From assembly GCA_027576995.1 (NCBI GenBank), contig JANBQC010000032.1, positions 26,720 to 90,719 on the forward strand: a DNA stretch of 64,000 nt, written 5' to 3'. Below, piece after piece: positions 12,601 through 23,855 of this stretch. The notes under the pieces are model-generated. The model was not told the DNA's origin. It searched no databases and was given only the letters and a program-made list of their open reading frames with translations. Both the position numbers and the translations under genes were made by a program. This stretch comes from Dimargaris cristalligena (taxonomy: Eukaryota > Kickxellomycota > Dimargaritomycetes > Dimargaritales > Dimargaritaceae). Every line of letters begins with the position of its first letter. The first letter of the stretch is position 1.

Positions 12601-14192
12601 TAGCGACCCACGACATGGACTTACGCAAGGATCTAACTACCCACCTGGACGTACGCCTGATCCACCAGCAGTTGCAGCACGGCGTTTTCGATGTGGTAGG
12701 TATCGTTTGCTACATCACGGCCGTCTTGAAGCGTCACTGTGCACCGGTACGGGATCCCCTTATCGACAGCATCCTGAGGGCTGTGCACCGTAAGGATTTC
12801 ACCCTGACCCTTAAACGCTGCTTTGAGTTATTGGAACTGATGCGGCTGGATCTAGCCAACCACCAGGTTCGCACCATGCGCCCCCAGTTAGTGGCCTCCG
12901 CGCCCCACTTCGAATGGACTTACATGTCTGGGTTGATTAAAGCCGGCACTCTATCAGTGACGCGTACCAAGGCCTGGTGGACTCAGCTACTGGACCCTAG
13001 TAGCAACCCCATTGCCGAGACCAATTCCAATCGCCTGGCCCTATTTCTAGACGGGATTGTCCAGTTCCTAGTATCGGACGATCGCCGATGGGCTGAGCAC
13101 ATCCCCGAGACTTTCCACCTCGATATTAGCCGACTGCACCTTCTGCGCAATGAGTGGCACAATATCTACGTCATGTCCATCATTCTGCTCATCTACCGGC
13201 AGGCCATAACCACCTTCCTGCGCCCTACGGGGGTCCACGCCTTTTTACCCCCCACCAAGCATGCTGACGGTACCCAAACGGACGACGAGCACTTACAGGC
13301 CCATATTCTACGGGTCAAGAACGACCTGTGGACACTTTTGAGCCCTCTCGATGGCTCAGTGAGTGCTACTGCGAATGGTGCATCCCACCCCGGCCTTCCC
13401 CAGCAATCGCAGCAGGTGGGTGGAGGCAGCCGCGTAGCTTGGGCGGTCAACTCGACCACAGCCTCACAACGTCCATCCAACCGCAGTGTGGGCGAGGTCA
13501 ACCGTCTCACCAACCTTCCAGCCTCCACCCCAACCCGTACTGGTGCGACCGCGGGCCACAGTCGCGGTGGGAATGGTCATAAATCGACCTTGCCATCCCG
13601 TACACCCGCTTCCGCCCTCCCCCCGGTCACTTTTGATCATATTGTTGAATTATTGCTCCAGCATATCACCGTTATCCGTGGTAAGCCAGTCACCGAAAGT
13701 GAGCGACTGACATTCCGGCATTTGCTCCAAGGAGCGCTTGTTTACAACAGCGCCATTTTCAAGCTGATGCATGCGCGTATCATCACCGCTCTGGGCAAGA
13801 CCCTCTGGCACGCCTCGTTTAGCAAGGGCTTCCCCACCAAGCCCCTGCCTACGGATGTTCCCACCCCGTCCGTGACCGCCTCCTCTGATGCTGGCTCAGC
13901 TGGCTCGTCGTCGACATCATTATCAACCTTGGCGTCTGGGCATACTACTTCGTCTTCCACTACCTTCAAGCCGCTCCCTGCCCCAGCTCTATCCCAGGAA
14001 CTGCAATCTCTTTTCCGGCAATTGTGCATCACCAGCCTGGCGGGGGAGGTGGTTAACTTGGCCCAGAAGCTGCATCGGGTTGCCTCCCACAACTGGAAAG
14101 TCTACTTCGCACTCTACAACTCCTTTGTGCCAGCACTAGAGGATGACGACAACCTTGTGTCTGATTCCGAGGACGAAATGGGTGATATCTAG
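9693..14192 (+). CDS. TCP11/SOK1-family protein, 1499 aa
   Basis: The first in-frame ATG of the long open frame is at 9693 (MSRAIHKSEG); the frame continues upstream only without an ATG. Residues 1-850 are a low-complexity Ser/Thr/Pro-rich region with many SP/TP sites, typical of a phosphorylated disordered tail. From about residue 860 to the end is a TCP11 domain: SLRELSLNSIINNVQLRHDI followed by LEFRPNNFGDLGR closely matches the family signature. The helical body contains a second Ser-rich insertion (about residues 1215-1305). The C-terminus is acidic (DDDNLVSDSEDEMGD). Family members include yeast Sok1, linked to cAMP/PKA signalling, so a regulatory role is inferred. Residues about 216-422 are unusually Arg-rich and may hide an intron or a frame problem; an intron-like stretch lies at 10575-10636. 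Confidence 0.85.
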   Translation: MSRAIHKSEGQSALGNTDLSQLQAAAALPNNRSPFHTPSGNSQSNDGLASSSPLSSPSTSSGSVGSASGPASATPSPHSRLSHSGGNTQRGNSGSLPPPSTGTVATTNTTTRPLSPACGSSPNTRNSQGLSISSPRPMFHSGSSSVSLSSSLPSSPLPLGISLSASATTPNKTTVSAGNSRPDETEGTSTSSAPHPSSIVAGLLAAGRLVTTSRPYRKNGPLAQKARNQWGEPAVVDPTAPSSGCVQLFHRHGARLLRRCLRSPAGSHPAGPVTLGLARLSSTASAKGDAQSVQVRRYRGYRSHIVILTAGTANRYSSRRSLKAKPYPSNSVHCQVQRQPFFPTRASPDSRQLPTPKAFCYLSLRRTSPALLFSLQRKVAQRVRVRRRQKGDSASGLPLLRQPGDPVSSMVTTSAPRSPAREGTASSLNSRDFVRRALHTYAAKHAPSSTLPAAPALSTSNSSASLPFRIRRLCISKPSRPKPSHLSLDINSYGFHPGTAANDLPTSGSASNSDLSSLHFSQPPLPVMESRSGQTATTSLPPILDHLAQTRPAEVSPSPPPALELGQRKRNHSTLFSTSDEIIGLLPKVARVHRMTIPSKVSRLRSPGIGPVSGPSSRSTLAQTNGGVFMTSSPPTPTASSPLAASPTKDYAVNASSDAHSAAHEPAIHAHRLVEVQVGSTPAARPSLHHRSSRSEILTLRESDGLPLSPTSSPHAAGAPSESISVATPFHETPVAHRGCPLSYSPPSPKPVPSLATPLTRSANNNQSDKSSPKDIQTPAASNRGMPQSAPRASVANTTGSSSSAASVKAPGPPSLSRHRRNFPSSQSKSHRNHRHQFHQFGAGSQAAPAPAPFGTSSSFLPPINRFSLRELSLNSIINNVQLRHDIVMESNLEFRPNNFGDLGRIKERDAAGFWYSVEMELHQLKGLLTPAATGDKSTPKTPSRTTMFLGTSKIVVMMSEIREIMIEMLATHDMDLRKDLTTHLDVRLIHQQLQHGVFDVVGIVCYITAVLKRHCAPVRDPLIDSILRAVHRKDFTLTLKRCFELLELMRLDLANHQVRTMRPQLVASAPHFEWTYMSGLIKAGTLSVTRTKAWWTQLLDPSSNPIAETNSNRLALFLDGIVQFLVSDDRRWAEHIPETFHLDISRLHLLRNEWHNIYVMSIILLIYRQAITTFLRPTGVHAFLPPTKHADGTQTDDEHLQAHILRVKNDLWTLLSPLDGSVSATANGASHPGLPQQSQQVGGGSRVAWAVNSTTASQRPSNRSVGEVNRLTNLPASTPTRTGATAGHSRGGNGHKSTLPSRTPASALPPVTFDHIVELLLQHITVIRGKPVTESERLTFRHLLQGALVYNSAIFKLMHARIITALGKTLWHASFSKGFPTKPLPTDVPTPSVTASSDAGSAGSSSTSLSTLASGHTTSSSTTFKPLPAPALSQELQSLFRQLCITSLAGEVVNLAQKLHRVASHNWKVYFALYNSFVPALEDDDNLVSDSEDEMGDI

Positions 14193-15992
14193 GTTAGACC
14201 CTTTGTTGACTGCGAACTTTTGAGCCGTGGCCGAAAATGAGCAATCCCAATGGCATTCGGTTGTTGTGTTGGCCAAAATCACCTGTTAATCTTCAATTAT
14301 GTTAATTGGCCGCAGTGTGTAAAATGATCTGCTACGATTTGCTGCTATTTCTTTAGGTCATTCTTCTCGCTTTAACCCCTTTTCCCCCCAGTTATACCTC
14401 GATAAATATGGGGTAACAGGGGGGGGGGTGTAATTAGGGGGTGTGAATCTATTATATTCAACTTGACGAGGTTTTTGGTCCATATCATCCGACAATCACC
14501 ATCGCTTCATTCCCATCTCTCCACCACTTGCATCACAGTTTAATGTTAAACAGCGATTATGGAGATAGACGGTGGATGGAATATGATTTATTTCTATTTG
14601 TGTTATTAATCCTCGATTTCCACAATCTACTATTTACTCTCATGTGCAATATCCTTCACCCCCTCCCCACTCATCCTTCCGCGCATTGGCATTTAGCTAT
14701 GTATCATTAGACTTGACACTTTATTATACCGTATTAAACTATTATTGTAACTTTATTGGCGGCTCTGGAGGTCTGTTATGGCTTTTGCGGGTCACAAACC
14801 TCTGGTGCATATGAATTGGCGGTTGCAAATATAGGGTTGATAAACAGATGGAGTGCATGGCTATCAACACCATCTGACACTTTGCCATGGTACCACCCCG
14901 ATAGTACGCGCAGCGATAAGTAACAGGGATGCTACATAGATGCTTGAAATAGGTTTATAAAATATAAAAATGGTCTAAATACGGGGTTATATTTAGCGTG
15001 CAGTGTTTTTTTTGGGGGGGGGTCGTTTGGTTGGGGGTGGAGTTTATAGTGTTTTAGCCAGGATAGCCTGCACAATTTAGAAATGGGAGTGGCGTGCGGC
15101 TGTTTTGTTTGTAGATGGAGAAATATATTAATAGATATAATTCGCTTTAAAACGGATCAAGTTATTCAAGACTAAGCCCACCCCGCCCCCATAATGGGCA
15201 TATCAAGCTTAGGCCTGTTTCTTCCCCTTCCCATTGGTATAGCCTACGGTAAATTTCGGCGTATTTATAGTTACGCCCTTCCTTGTTTTTCCAATGAACT
15301 GTGTACTATTGTCCCTTGTAACCCCTATCAGCTGACCATTCTAAGCAGGGTATATATAATTAAGGCTATTGTTCCCATTTAAACGAAAGCACCCTACATT
15401 TATTAATTCTTCAGAATGGAAGGAAGTGCTTTTCAGTATCCCGTGGTCACGCCAACAATCCCAATTCACATTTCCCCCCAAGGGTATATATTACTCCCAT
15501 CGATGGTGGTGGGAGTTAGCACAATAACCATAAATTGAGTATTAGGTGTGGGGAGGGGAGAGAGCCCAGTGACTATTCTATTTATTGACGACTAAGCCCC
15601 CTCATCAGACTTCCAAATGTAGGAGGGAGGAAAAGAAGATACCGCGGAATTTCCTCCTCCCCCTCCTCTCCTATGCACCGCCTGTCAAGGGGCAGGTTTG
15701 GTGGGGATGGAGTTAAGAGGCGAGGGGCCCCGGGGGGGGTTACATTAGGAAGTGATGGGGGAAAGAGTGGTTATTGGTCTCACAGGCGGGCGAGACAGTA
15801 GGCCAAACAAAATGAAGAGAAGGGGGGGGTGAGAGAAAAGGGGGAAGCGTAATTAAAATATCGGCGAGAAATTAGAATACATAAACGCCTAATCGAAGTG
15901 AGAAAGGGCGAATTGGATAAAAAGAGGAGGTAGGGGTAAAGAGAGAAAGCTAGTGCAAAAACAGAGAGAGAAGGAGATACTCTAGCTCGGGG
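14193..15992. other. spacer between converging genes
   Basis: An 1.8-kb spacer between the 3' ends of the TCP11 gene (+) and beta-tubulin (-). It holds AT-rich stretches likely to contain the polyadenylation regions and several G-runs (around 14420, 15010 and 15730). A purine-rich GA tract on the plus strand covers about 15810-15980, next to the tubulin stop. No gene is supported here. Confidence 0.55.
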
Positions 15993-17345
15993 TTATTCGT
16001 CATGCTCGGGTTCTTCGGCGTAGGCCCCACCATTATCTTCGTAATCATCGTCGTCTACCGTGGCGTCCTGGTACTGTAGGTACTCGGAAATGAGATCAGC
16101 CATATTGGATTCGGCTTCGGTAAATTCCATGATATCCATACCTTCATCGGTATACCAATGCAAGAAGGCCTTGCGCCGGAACATGAGGGTGAACTGTTCA
16201 ATGTTACGGCGGAACAGTTCCTGGATGGCGGTACTGTTGCCAATGAAGGTGGAGGACATTTGGGTATCGGGGGGTGGAATGTCGCACATGGCGGTCTTGA
16301 CGTTACTGGGGATCCATTCGACGAACTGGGAACTGTTCTTGCGTTGGATTTGGTTCATTTGGTCCTCGACTTCCCGCTGGGAAATCTTACCCCGGTACAC
16401 GGTCACGACGGACAGGTAACGGCCGTGCCGGGGGTCGCAGGCGGCCATCATGTTGCGGGGGTCGAACATCTGGCTATTGAGTTCGGCCACGGTGATGTTG
16501 CGGAAGGATTTGGCGGTGCTGGCGGACAGCGGGGCGTAACCGATGATGAAGAAGTGGAGGCGGGGGAAGGGGACCAGATTGACGGCCATCTTGCGCAAAT
16601 CGGCGTTGAGCTGACCGGGGAAACGCAGACAGGTGGTAATGCCACTCATGACGGACGTCACAAGTTGGTTGAGCTGGGGGTACGCGGGGGACCCGATTTT
16701 GAGGGTATTCATGCAAATGTCGTACAGGGCCTGGTTGTCGATGCAGAAGGTCTTGTCGGCGTTTTCGACCAGCTGGTGTATAGACAGGGTGGCGTTGTAG
16801 GGTTCCACCACGGTATCGGACACCTTGGGCGAGGGCATGACGGAAAAAGTGGCCATCATGCGGTCAGGGTAGTCCTCCCGAATCTTGGAAATCAACAAGG
16901 TGCCCATACCGGAACCGGTACCACCCCCTAGGGAGTGGGTGAGTTGAAAGCCCTGCAGACTATCGCAATTTTCCACTTCCTTGCGGACGACATCCAGGAC
17001 TTGGTCCACCAGCTCGGCGCCTTCGGTATAGTGCCCCTTGGCCCAGTTGTTACCGGCACCGTTTTGGCCGTAGATGAAATTATCGGGGCGGAACAGATTA
17101 CCCAATGAACTGGATTTGACGGCGTCCATGGTACCACATTCTAAATCAACGAGAACGGAACGGGGCACGAACTTGTTGCCGGCCACTTCGCTGAAGTACA
17201 CATCGAGCCGGGAGCGCTGCAGGTCGTTGGTGCCGTGGTAGATACCGTCGTTGTTCAGGCCGTGCTCGGTCATGATGGACTCCCAGAACTTGGTACCGAT
17301 TTGGTTGCCGCACTGGCCGATTTGAAGGTTGACAATTTCTCTCAT
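15993..17345 (-). CDS. beta-tubulin, 450 aa, intronless, Lys198
   Basis: It encodes the beta subunit of the alpha/beta-tubulin dimer that builds microtubules. The start is the ATG at 17343-17345 giving MREI, the tetrapeptide used for beta-tubulin mRNA autoregulation. The frame stays open upstream, but that stretch is untypical leader sequence. Visible motifs are QCGNQIG near the N-terminus, the GTP-binding tubulin signature GGGTGSG at residues 140-146, [14 protein letters not shown], and an acidic C-terminal tail ending EEPEHDE. The length of 450 residues is normal for the family. Residues tied to benzimidazole response are Phe167, Lys198 and Phe200, where most fungi carry Glu198. Further departures are LECGTMD for the usual LEPGTMD and [10 protein letters not shown] for IDNEALYDIC. 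A beta-tubulin without introns is uncommon in fungi. Confidence 0.98.
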   Translation of the reverse strand: MREIVNLQIGQCGNQIGTKFWESIMTEHGLNNDGIYHGTNDLQRSRLDVYFSEVAGNKFVPRSVLVDLECGTMDAVKSSSLGNLFRPDNFIYGQNGAGNNWAKGHYTEGAELVDQVLDVVRKEVENCDSLQGFQLTHSLGGGTGSGMGTLLISKIREDYPDRMMATFSVMPSPKVSDTVVEPYNATLSIHQLVENADKTFCIDNQALYDICMNTLKIGSPAYPQLNQLVTSVMSGITTCLRFPGQLNADLRKMAVNLVPFPRLHFFIIGYAPLSASTAKSFRNITVAELNSQMFDPRNMMAACDPRHGRYLSVVTVYRGKISQREVEDQMNQIQRKNSSQFVEWIPSNVKTAMCDIPPPDTQMSSTFIGNSTAIQELFRRNIEQFTLMFRRKAFLHWYTDEGMDIMEFTEAESNMADLISEYLQYQDATVDDDDYEDNGGAYAEEPEHDE

Positions 17346-17863
17346 GGTGACGAGATTGATGGAAAGGTAACGACGAGGAAAAGAGCAACTTACGTAGGAA
17401 GGAAGAGAGTTCCAATAGATTTGACCCCGGAGATGGATATAAGAGAAGAGAGGAGGGGGGTGGGATACCGAGATGAAGGAGGAAGGAGACTCGGTAAGAG
17501 GAGGGAGGGGGCTACACAATTAAAACGTACAGAGAGTATCTAGTCGAGAAGGTAACCAGAGCCTAACAAGGGAAGACTAATGTAAGAACCACACACAGAG
17601 AGAGAGCAATAGAGAGACGGAGGAAACGAAGGAGTGACAGGCCAAGCGGAACAAAGGCATAAGCGAAGAACTGGGGGGAGGGGATATCGGGGGGATTTAT
17701 AGCCATGGGCGGAGGACTCAGCCTCATCTCCCTTCTCTGCTCTTCTCGTTTCTTCTTCCCCATCGCCCTCTTGTGTATAGTATAGCCCTCGCATATCTCC
17801 CTTTGCATGCCACCTGGCGCACAGTGTCTGGCTATGGACGAACAATCAGCAGGTACTATAATA

Positions 17864-17888
17864 CTATTATTATTATTATTATTATTAT
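17864..17888. repeat. (ATT)n microsatellite
   Basis: About eight ATT units upstream of the beta-tubulin gene, with no sign of a function. Confidence 0.8.
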
Positions 17889-18230
17889 AATTATGGAGAC
17901 TGACTGATGGGGGATGTGATAGAGAGGGCTGAATTATTATGGGGCAGGCGGTCCCCCCAATGCAAGTGGATCCCACCCGTCACTCCAAACACCCCCCTCC
18001 CCATTTAAAACGTAAAGGGAATATAGTATAGCAGCAACACAGCCCCTTTCCCTTGTCTGTAACCTTCCGGATTAGAGGAAGAAGAATAATAAAAATAAAC
18101 CATGAAGGGAGAGGAGGGAGGGTGGTAAATCAGTACTGGTATTTTTTGGTGCGGGCGCTGTTCTACAACGGTCAGCCCATTCCATTATCGCCCTTTGTAC
18201 CCCGGTGTGAGTGAGTTTAGGAGTATATAG

Positions 18231-18260
18231 GCATGAGCATGAGCATGAGCATGAGCATGA
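18231..18260. repeat. (GCATGA)5 hexamer repeat
   Basis: Five exact tandem GCATGA units followed by a variant GTATGT. It is a simple-sequence repeat and not a CRISPR, because there are no spacers. On the minus strand it reads through as alternating Cys-Ser codons, which explains an apparent Cys/Ser-rich open frame. Confidence 0.85.
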
Positions 18261-21200
18261 GTATGTGCGGGTGTATGACATAGTATAGTAGGGGGGAATA
18301 AGACGGACTATATCCCCTGTGAGTGTGACAGACCGAGTGGTAGAAGACGCTATATCCCAAAGTTAAATTCATTACCCCGCTGCACCCGGGATGTCGAGTG
18401 GCATGCGAATTCGTAAAAGGAGACAACACAGCACGGTACGGCCGTCGAGTGGAATATATACTATCTACTGGCCTGGGCGGGACGGGTAGCGCTGGGGGGG
18501 AAGCTGTGTAATCGCAGAGTGGGCAACGACGCTACATCCCAGATGGCCTGTGGAGTTGAACGAATTACGGCCGTTGGCCGCATCCATGGCAGACGGGGCG
18601 AGGGAAGTCGGTTAATGACACGGCCGGTGGCATGGTAACAGCCACCGGGCTTGTAACTACAATTCCCCAGGCCTGTATATTAAAGCCCTACCGTAGTGTC
18701 CCCTCTATACTAAATGGGAAGTGGAATTTGTCGGTATAGGTCGGGTGAATCTCGTATTTAGATTCAACTTCTAATTACTATTATTATATTAGATGGGCTT
18801 GGCCAAGTATGTTCAGGAGGTGAATTGACGTCTGGGGAGGGGTGTGGGCCATCGGGGTGCATGAGGATGACTAAGTCGCCACTTCTTCACTCCACAGGGC
18901 GACCTGCAGCGGTATGGCCTGAGCCGCCTATATATATAATTAGCTGGCTGATTCACTAGGGCCTCCTAAATCCTGGCAATTACTGAGGGTAGATTAAATG
19001 GAATAGGGGCCGTTTGTTGGAGGAAATGTAAGAAGGGGAATAAGGTCTGTACCGGTTAAGAAAATCGGATTAGCTTGGGCTTCCTAAACAAGGCATTCAC
19101 GGCTATCCAACGGACGTAGCAAACCACTGGAAATTCTTCCAGGGACCGGCATTTTACACTAAATGAGCCTTAAACCGTACCCATCTTAAAGGCCAGCGCC
19201 CCTAACGAATCCTTCAATTGACGATGGCTTGATGCGCCAAGGTAGGGAAAAGGGCTGTGCGTACTCGTGCCTCATTGTGCCTGTTCAGCCCCAGCAATGC
19301 CAGTGTCCAGGGTGTCCCTGGAGATGCCCATGGGCCGGTGACTTTACCACGCACCCCGTACATGCCCCCAATCACCGCCGTAATATAGAGGTTGGGGGAC
19401 AATAAGGGTAAACAGACATAAACAACCCGGGTTTTGAATGTAGGGAGTCGCCTGCCTTTCATTGCTTCTGCAGAGGGAGGATGGCTGAACTGGGAAAAGG
19501 GGCCAAACGCCTGCTACAGTCTGGGTTGTCCTGTTTTTCAACTTGAGCAACCTGGTATTCCTTCTATTTGAATATATATAAGGAATAGACAGCCTGTAAT
19601 TATGTCGGGAGGGATCGTCCCTTCCCAGCCCAACCCAAAAAAATCCCAAGCACTCCATGTCAACCGACAGCATATCCAGCATGCTGGCTGACAGGAGCCT
19701 GAAATAACATTGGGCCCATCTCACCCTCCGGTCAGTATAGTTAGGAGATCGCCACGCCCAATTGAACGGGTATCTAACCAAACAATCTGTAACGGAGGTA
19801 CGATCATGCAGTAGTCCAATTTATCCAACCCCAACGGATTGACCAGGTGCTTTCGTTCGACCCAATTCATTGGGGGAGGGTGGTGGATAATATAATCTGA
19901 ATAGTATACTTCTTCCCTTCCACTCACCTTTATCTGACATTGAAGAAACCATTGGAGCGAAACCCAGCAGCCACTTTAATAACAAATAGGCACTCCCGGT
20001 ATTTATTGTTGCTTGCTATACACCTCCGCTCCAATTCGTATTAACCTAATATAGGAAAGGCTCATGCTTAAGGACCCTCAAATGGTTCCTGGGCGGTGGT
20101 GCTCCATCTAATTTACCTTGAATAGATTAGGCCCGTACTATTTGGGTTCGTTGTGCTCTGCAGTGCCAGTAAATCGTGTTTCCGCTTGCCCCGAAACCAT
20201 GGATAGAGATAGTTTCGAAACCCCCCCCCTATCTCGTACCCATACTATTCAGTCGTGTGAATCCCGTAGGTTCCCAAAGAACATGCCACTACTGTCTAAA
20301 GGTTTCTGGGGTTTCAATTCCCAACTATAAGGATGGAAACGAGGAGGGAAGGGATGAGAGATCACTGACTGATAAGGGCGTCTAGTTTAGTAGGGCCGTC
20401 AGATAATAGAGGCAGCGGGTGAGTGGCCCACGTCCACCCACAAGAGCACTATATACCCTTGCCGCCGGACTGGGTAGTTAGGAGTCCAAGGGCAACAGTA
20501 CATGGCTAGAGAGAAGTATACTGGGTATGCGAGGGATTGAAGTCATGCAGCTTTGGCGAAACCGGCAGGGGCGGTCTAAGCCGAATGGGGGAGACCTCAA
20601 GTCAGCTCACGTTCATAGTCGATAAGTAGGGCGCATTGCCTGGGCGAGTAGCAGACCCACAGTACCCGGGCCCACTGCCGCCGCCGTCACACCAGAGACC
20701 GCCATTCGGCCACTCTTGATAAATGAGGAAAAAGCCCGACAGGACCTCGTCATTCAAATCCACGGGTCTGTTCGGAATCATTGATATTGTACAGCAGCTG
20801 ATTATAAACTGTGGGCATGACGACTCCCCAAACTGGGTTCGGTTTATCGAGAATAAATAACCAAATTAGTGGATATAGGGGCCGAAGGAAAGGAGGGAGG
20901 ATGGGATTGATGCCGAACAAGGCTGCTACTTTCACACAAGGCGCTCGCTCACCGGATTCCATCAATCCGGGATGTATGCGTGGATTCCCTTGCAATCCCG
21001 CCGACTCGGTGGCATAAACGATAAATTACCCAGGGTGTATGCGGCCATGGTTGCCGGGACCCACGCATATAGACGCGTATGCTGATTGCTGTGAAAACCA
21101 GGCCCAGCAACTGCGGCTTCGACGCTTACTTTCTTTCCACCGTATCTGACAATTATTAAAGTCCCGTTTTATAGTCGTCTATAGTCCGTTTCGGCTTAAT

Positions 21201-22201
21201 CTCTCGCAACTCCACCGACATTTATATTCGCCCTCATCCCGAGGCACCTCTGCCCTTCGGCCTGCCACAGTTTCAACCTCAACCGCAAAGCCATTACAGA
21301 GTCCCGTGTGTACCCTCACTTTGGGAGTACGTGTGTGCCTGGTGAATGCCCGAAGAAGGCCGCTTGGCCCACTCGGTTGGTTCTTGGTCCTCGTCGTCAT
21401 TAAGGTAGGAAGGAGGGTTGTTACACCACTTGGCTCGTAAGTAACAAAATTAGGCGTGTTTCGCATGACCAGAGAGTCCTGAGAATATGAACGAGCCCAC
21501 ACTGGGCAGGTTGGTAAGTACAACGCTTACGTGAGGGGGGCGGGTGTCTGGTTGGTTGTTGGCTATTCATTCAGTGTATACATTTTGTAATGGAGGTGGC
21601 ATTGCCAACGGGTTTGGGCTGACCTTGGTTTTGTGTGTGTGGATTAGCTAGTTGGTCTCAACGGGGTGGCCTTATTGTTTCTCCCTCGCCCCCATCTTCT
21701 AATAATATTCTACCTTTCCTAGCAGCAATAAGTTATAACAACTCTTGGCGCCCTAGTTCTCCACCAATAGTTTTTTCCGCTCTACCACTAAAACTCGACC
21801 CTAAGTTAAGGCACGTTAAATTAATTGCCGACCCGCTCCGCCGTTATTCATTCCCTTGGCTTAGACTAATCAGCTTGGCTTTCCCCACTTTTTATCCCCC
21901 TCTTTCCCCTTCTTTTACCTGTTGTATTTGTTTAACTCCTTCTAGATCTCCTACTATTTGGGTTTAGTACTCCTGTGCGTGGTTTATCCTGACACCGCCC
22001 CCTCTTGTCTCTCACCCTAGAGGACCTTACCTACCTCCCCTTAACATCCCTTCCCCACCTTAACCAGTGTTGTATTGGCCCTGATTTATTGCCTCATCGG
22101 TCTTCAACACACAACCGTCCTTTTCCAGTTTTACCCCGATTCCCTTCCCTCCCTCCCTCCCTCCCTTCCCTCACCCCGCCCCTAGTATCTATCTAGCCAC
22201 C

Positions 22202-22651
22202 ATGGGCAAGCATCCCCACAACCACGACCATGATAACGAGGAAGTTCTCGATGACGAGCCTCGCAACATTATTCTGGGCATGATTGGCCAGTTGCGCCGG
22301 GATATGGACCTGTCCAAGGTTACGTTTCCGACCTTCGTCCTGGAACCCCGGAGTTTCTTGGAGCGAGTCACCGACTTCATGACTCATCCCGACATTATGA
22401 TTGGGTAAGTAGCTACATAACAGCTATGCCAAGGCCTTCTTCTTACTCATCCATCGCCACATCCCGGTCTTGCCCCCACAAACAACCTCGCTGAATATGT
22501 ATTCGCACAGCAAGCAGCCCTCTGGGCAAACCAATCGTCTCTTTGGCATTGGCAAGTCCCGGTGTTGCCTAGTTTAGTGACCTCCCTATTAATAGACTAT
22601 ATTCCTTTGATTTCTTTTATTTCCCTCGTCCCATGGTCGCATGATACTCCC

Positions 22652-22682
<31 letters not shown>

Positions 22683-23855
22683 GTTGCTGAATCATCCACC
22701 CAGTGCCATCGGCATTAAGGACCCCGAGCAGCGCTTCATCGAGATGGTCAAATATTACCTATCGGGTTGGCACATTCGGCCCAAGGGGGTCAAGAAACCC
22801 TACAACCCTGTCCTCGGCGAAATCTTCCGCTGCCAGTGGAAGTTCCCCGACCAGACTGAGGCCTTTTACATTGCCGAACAGGTGTCCCACCACCCCCCAA
22901 TCTCTGCCTATTTCTACGCTTGTCCCGAGCACGGTATCTACATCTCCGGGGATCTATGCCCCAAGTCCCGGTTCCTGGGAAACAGCGTGGCTATGATTTT
23001 GGAAGGCGGTAGCGACCTGACTGCGGTGGGAGTGAATGAGGTCTACCACATCACCTACCCTAACATGTACGCCCGGGGGATCCTCTTTGGTACTATGATG
23101 CTTGAATTGGGCGAAATGGCTACGGTTCAGTGTCCACAGTCCAACCTCGTGTGCGAAGTCGAGTTCAAGACTAAGGGTTTCTTCAGTGGCAGCTACAACG
23201 CCATTGCGGGCAAGATCAAGCGGATATCCAACGGTGAGGTATTGTACGAAATCTCGGGCCACTGGACCTCCACCATGTATATCAAGAGCAAGGCCACGGG
23301 CAAGACCACCCTTCTCTTCGATGCCGATAACGCCTCTATGATCCCCAAGATTGTGGCCCCGGAGTCCGAGCAGGCTGCCATGGAATCCCGGCGTCTCTGG
23401 TCCAAGGTAACGGAGGCTATGCGGGCCAAGGATTTGGATACAGCCACCACTGAAAAATCCAAGATTGAGGAAATGCAGCGGGAGCAGCGCAAGGAGCGCG
23501 AACACGAAGGGGTCGAATGGGTGTCCCATTTCTTCACCTGCCACGACGGCAAATGGGATGTGCGACTCAAGAAGTAAGTTTGAAAGGGGTTATGATCCAA
23601 ATGTACCGGTTTGCTATGGACGGATGGCCTGGGTTGGTCCCTGATACTATATGTATATGTATAATATTCAAGTGGTTGCAAGTATATCTTTTATCACGTA
23701 TGACCACTAACCTTTTATGGAGTGTATCGTTTACTACTTTTCCTATCGTTTTGGCTATTCCTAGCATCGACAAAATTGAACCCAAGATCGCTATTGCTCA
23801 GATCAAGGAGTTTATGTATTCTCCATCGGTGGACCAGATGGCCCAGCGCCAGTAG
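22202..23855 (+). CDS. oxysterol-binding protein, short OSH4/KES1 type, 387 aa, 3 exons
   Basis: Exons are 22202-22404, 22704-23573 and 23765-23855. Both introns use GTAAGT donors and CAG or TAG acceptors, and phases join in frame. The start lies in an excellent context (GCCACCATGG). The product is essentially an OSBP lipid-transfer domain only: FPTFVLEPRSFLERVTDF near the N-terminus, KKPYNPVLGE, and the family fingerprint EQVSHHPP at residues 126-133. No PH domain or FFAT motif is present, as in yeast Osh4/Kes1 (434 aa). Such proteins exchange sterols and PI4P between ER, Golgi and plasma membrane. Intron 1 contains a CT/CA microsatellite. The last exon adds about 30 residues ending DQMAQRQ. 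Confidence 0.95.
22651..22682. repeat. (CT)n(CA)n compound microsatellite in intron 1
   Basis: About ten CT units run directly into six AC units, 21 bases before the 3' splice site of intron 1 of the oxysterol-binding gene. It doubles as, or lies just upstream of, the polypyrimidine tract, so length changes could affect splicing. Confidence 0.8.

Larger units (their letters stand above)
17346..22201. other. spacer between beta-tubulin and the oxysterol-binding gene
   Basis: About 4.9 kb between two divergently transcribed genes. The first 500 bp (purine-rich on the plus strand) are presumably the tubulin leader and promoter. It includes an (ATT)n run at 17864-17888 and a CATGAG hexamer repeat at 18231-18260. 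The last 600 bp (about 21650-22200) are CT-rich and are the likely leader of the next gene. Open frames of up to 145 codons occur (for example 19344-19781 on the minus strand), but none shows motifs or sensible composition. Confidence 0.55.

Noticed and set aside
16158..16931. 257-codon open frame on the plus strand opposite beta-tubulin
   Set aside because: It is the antisense shadow of a GC-rich conserved gene; Gly/His-rich translation has no motif of its own.
18231..18260. Regular repeats considered as CRISPR or Cys-Ser-rich protein
   Set aside because: Pure tandem hexamers without spacers; the protein reading is a by-product of the repeat.
19344..19781. 145-codon minus-strand open frame
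   Set aside because: No domain, no leader-like context and composition like the surrounding spacer.
22954..23544. 196-codon minus-strand frame across the oxysterol-binding gene
   Set aside because: Antisense of a conserved coding exon; no own start context or motif.
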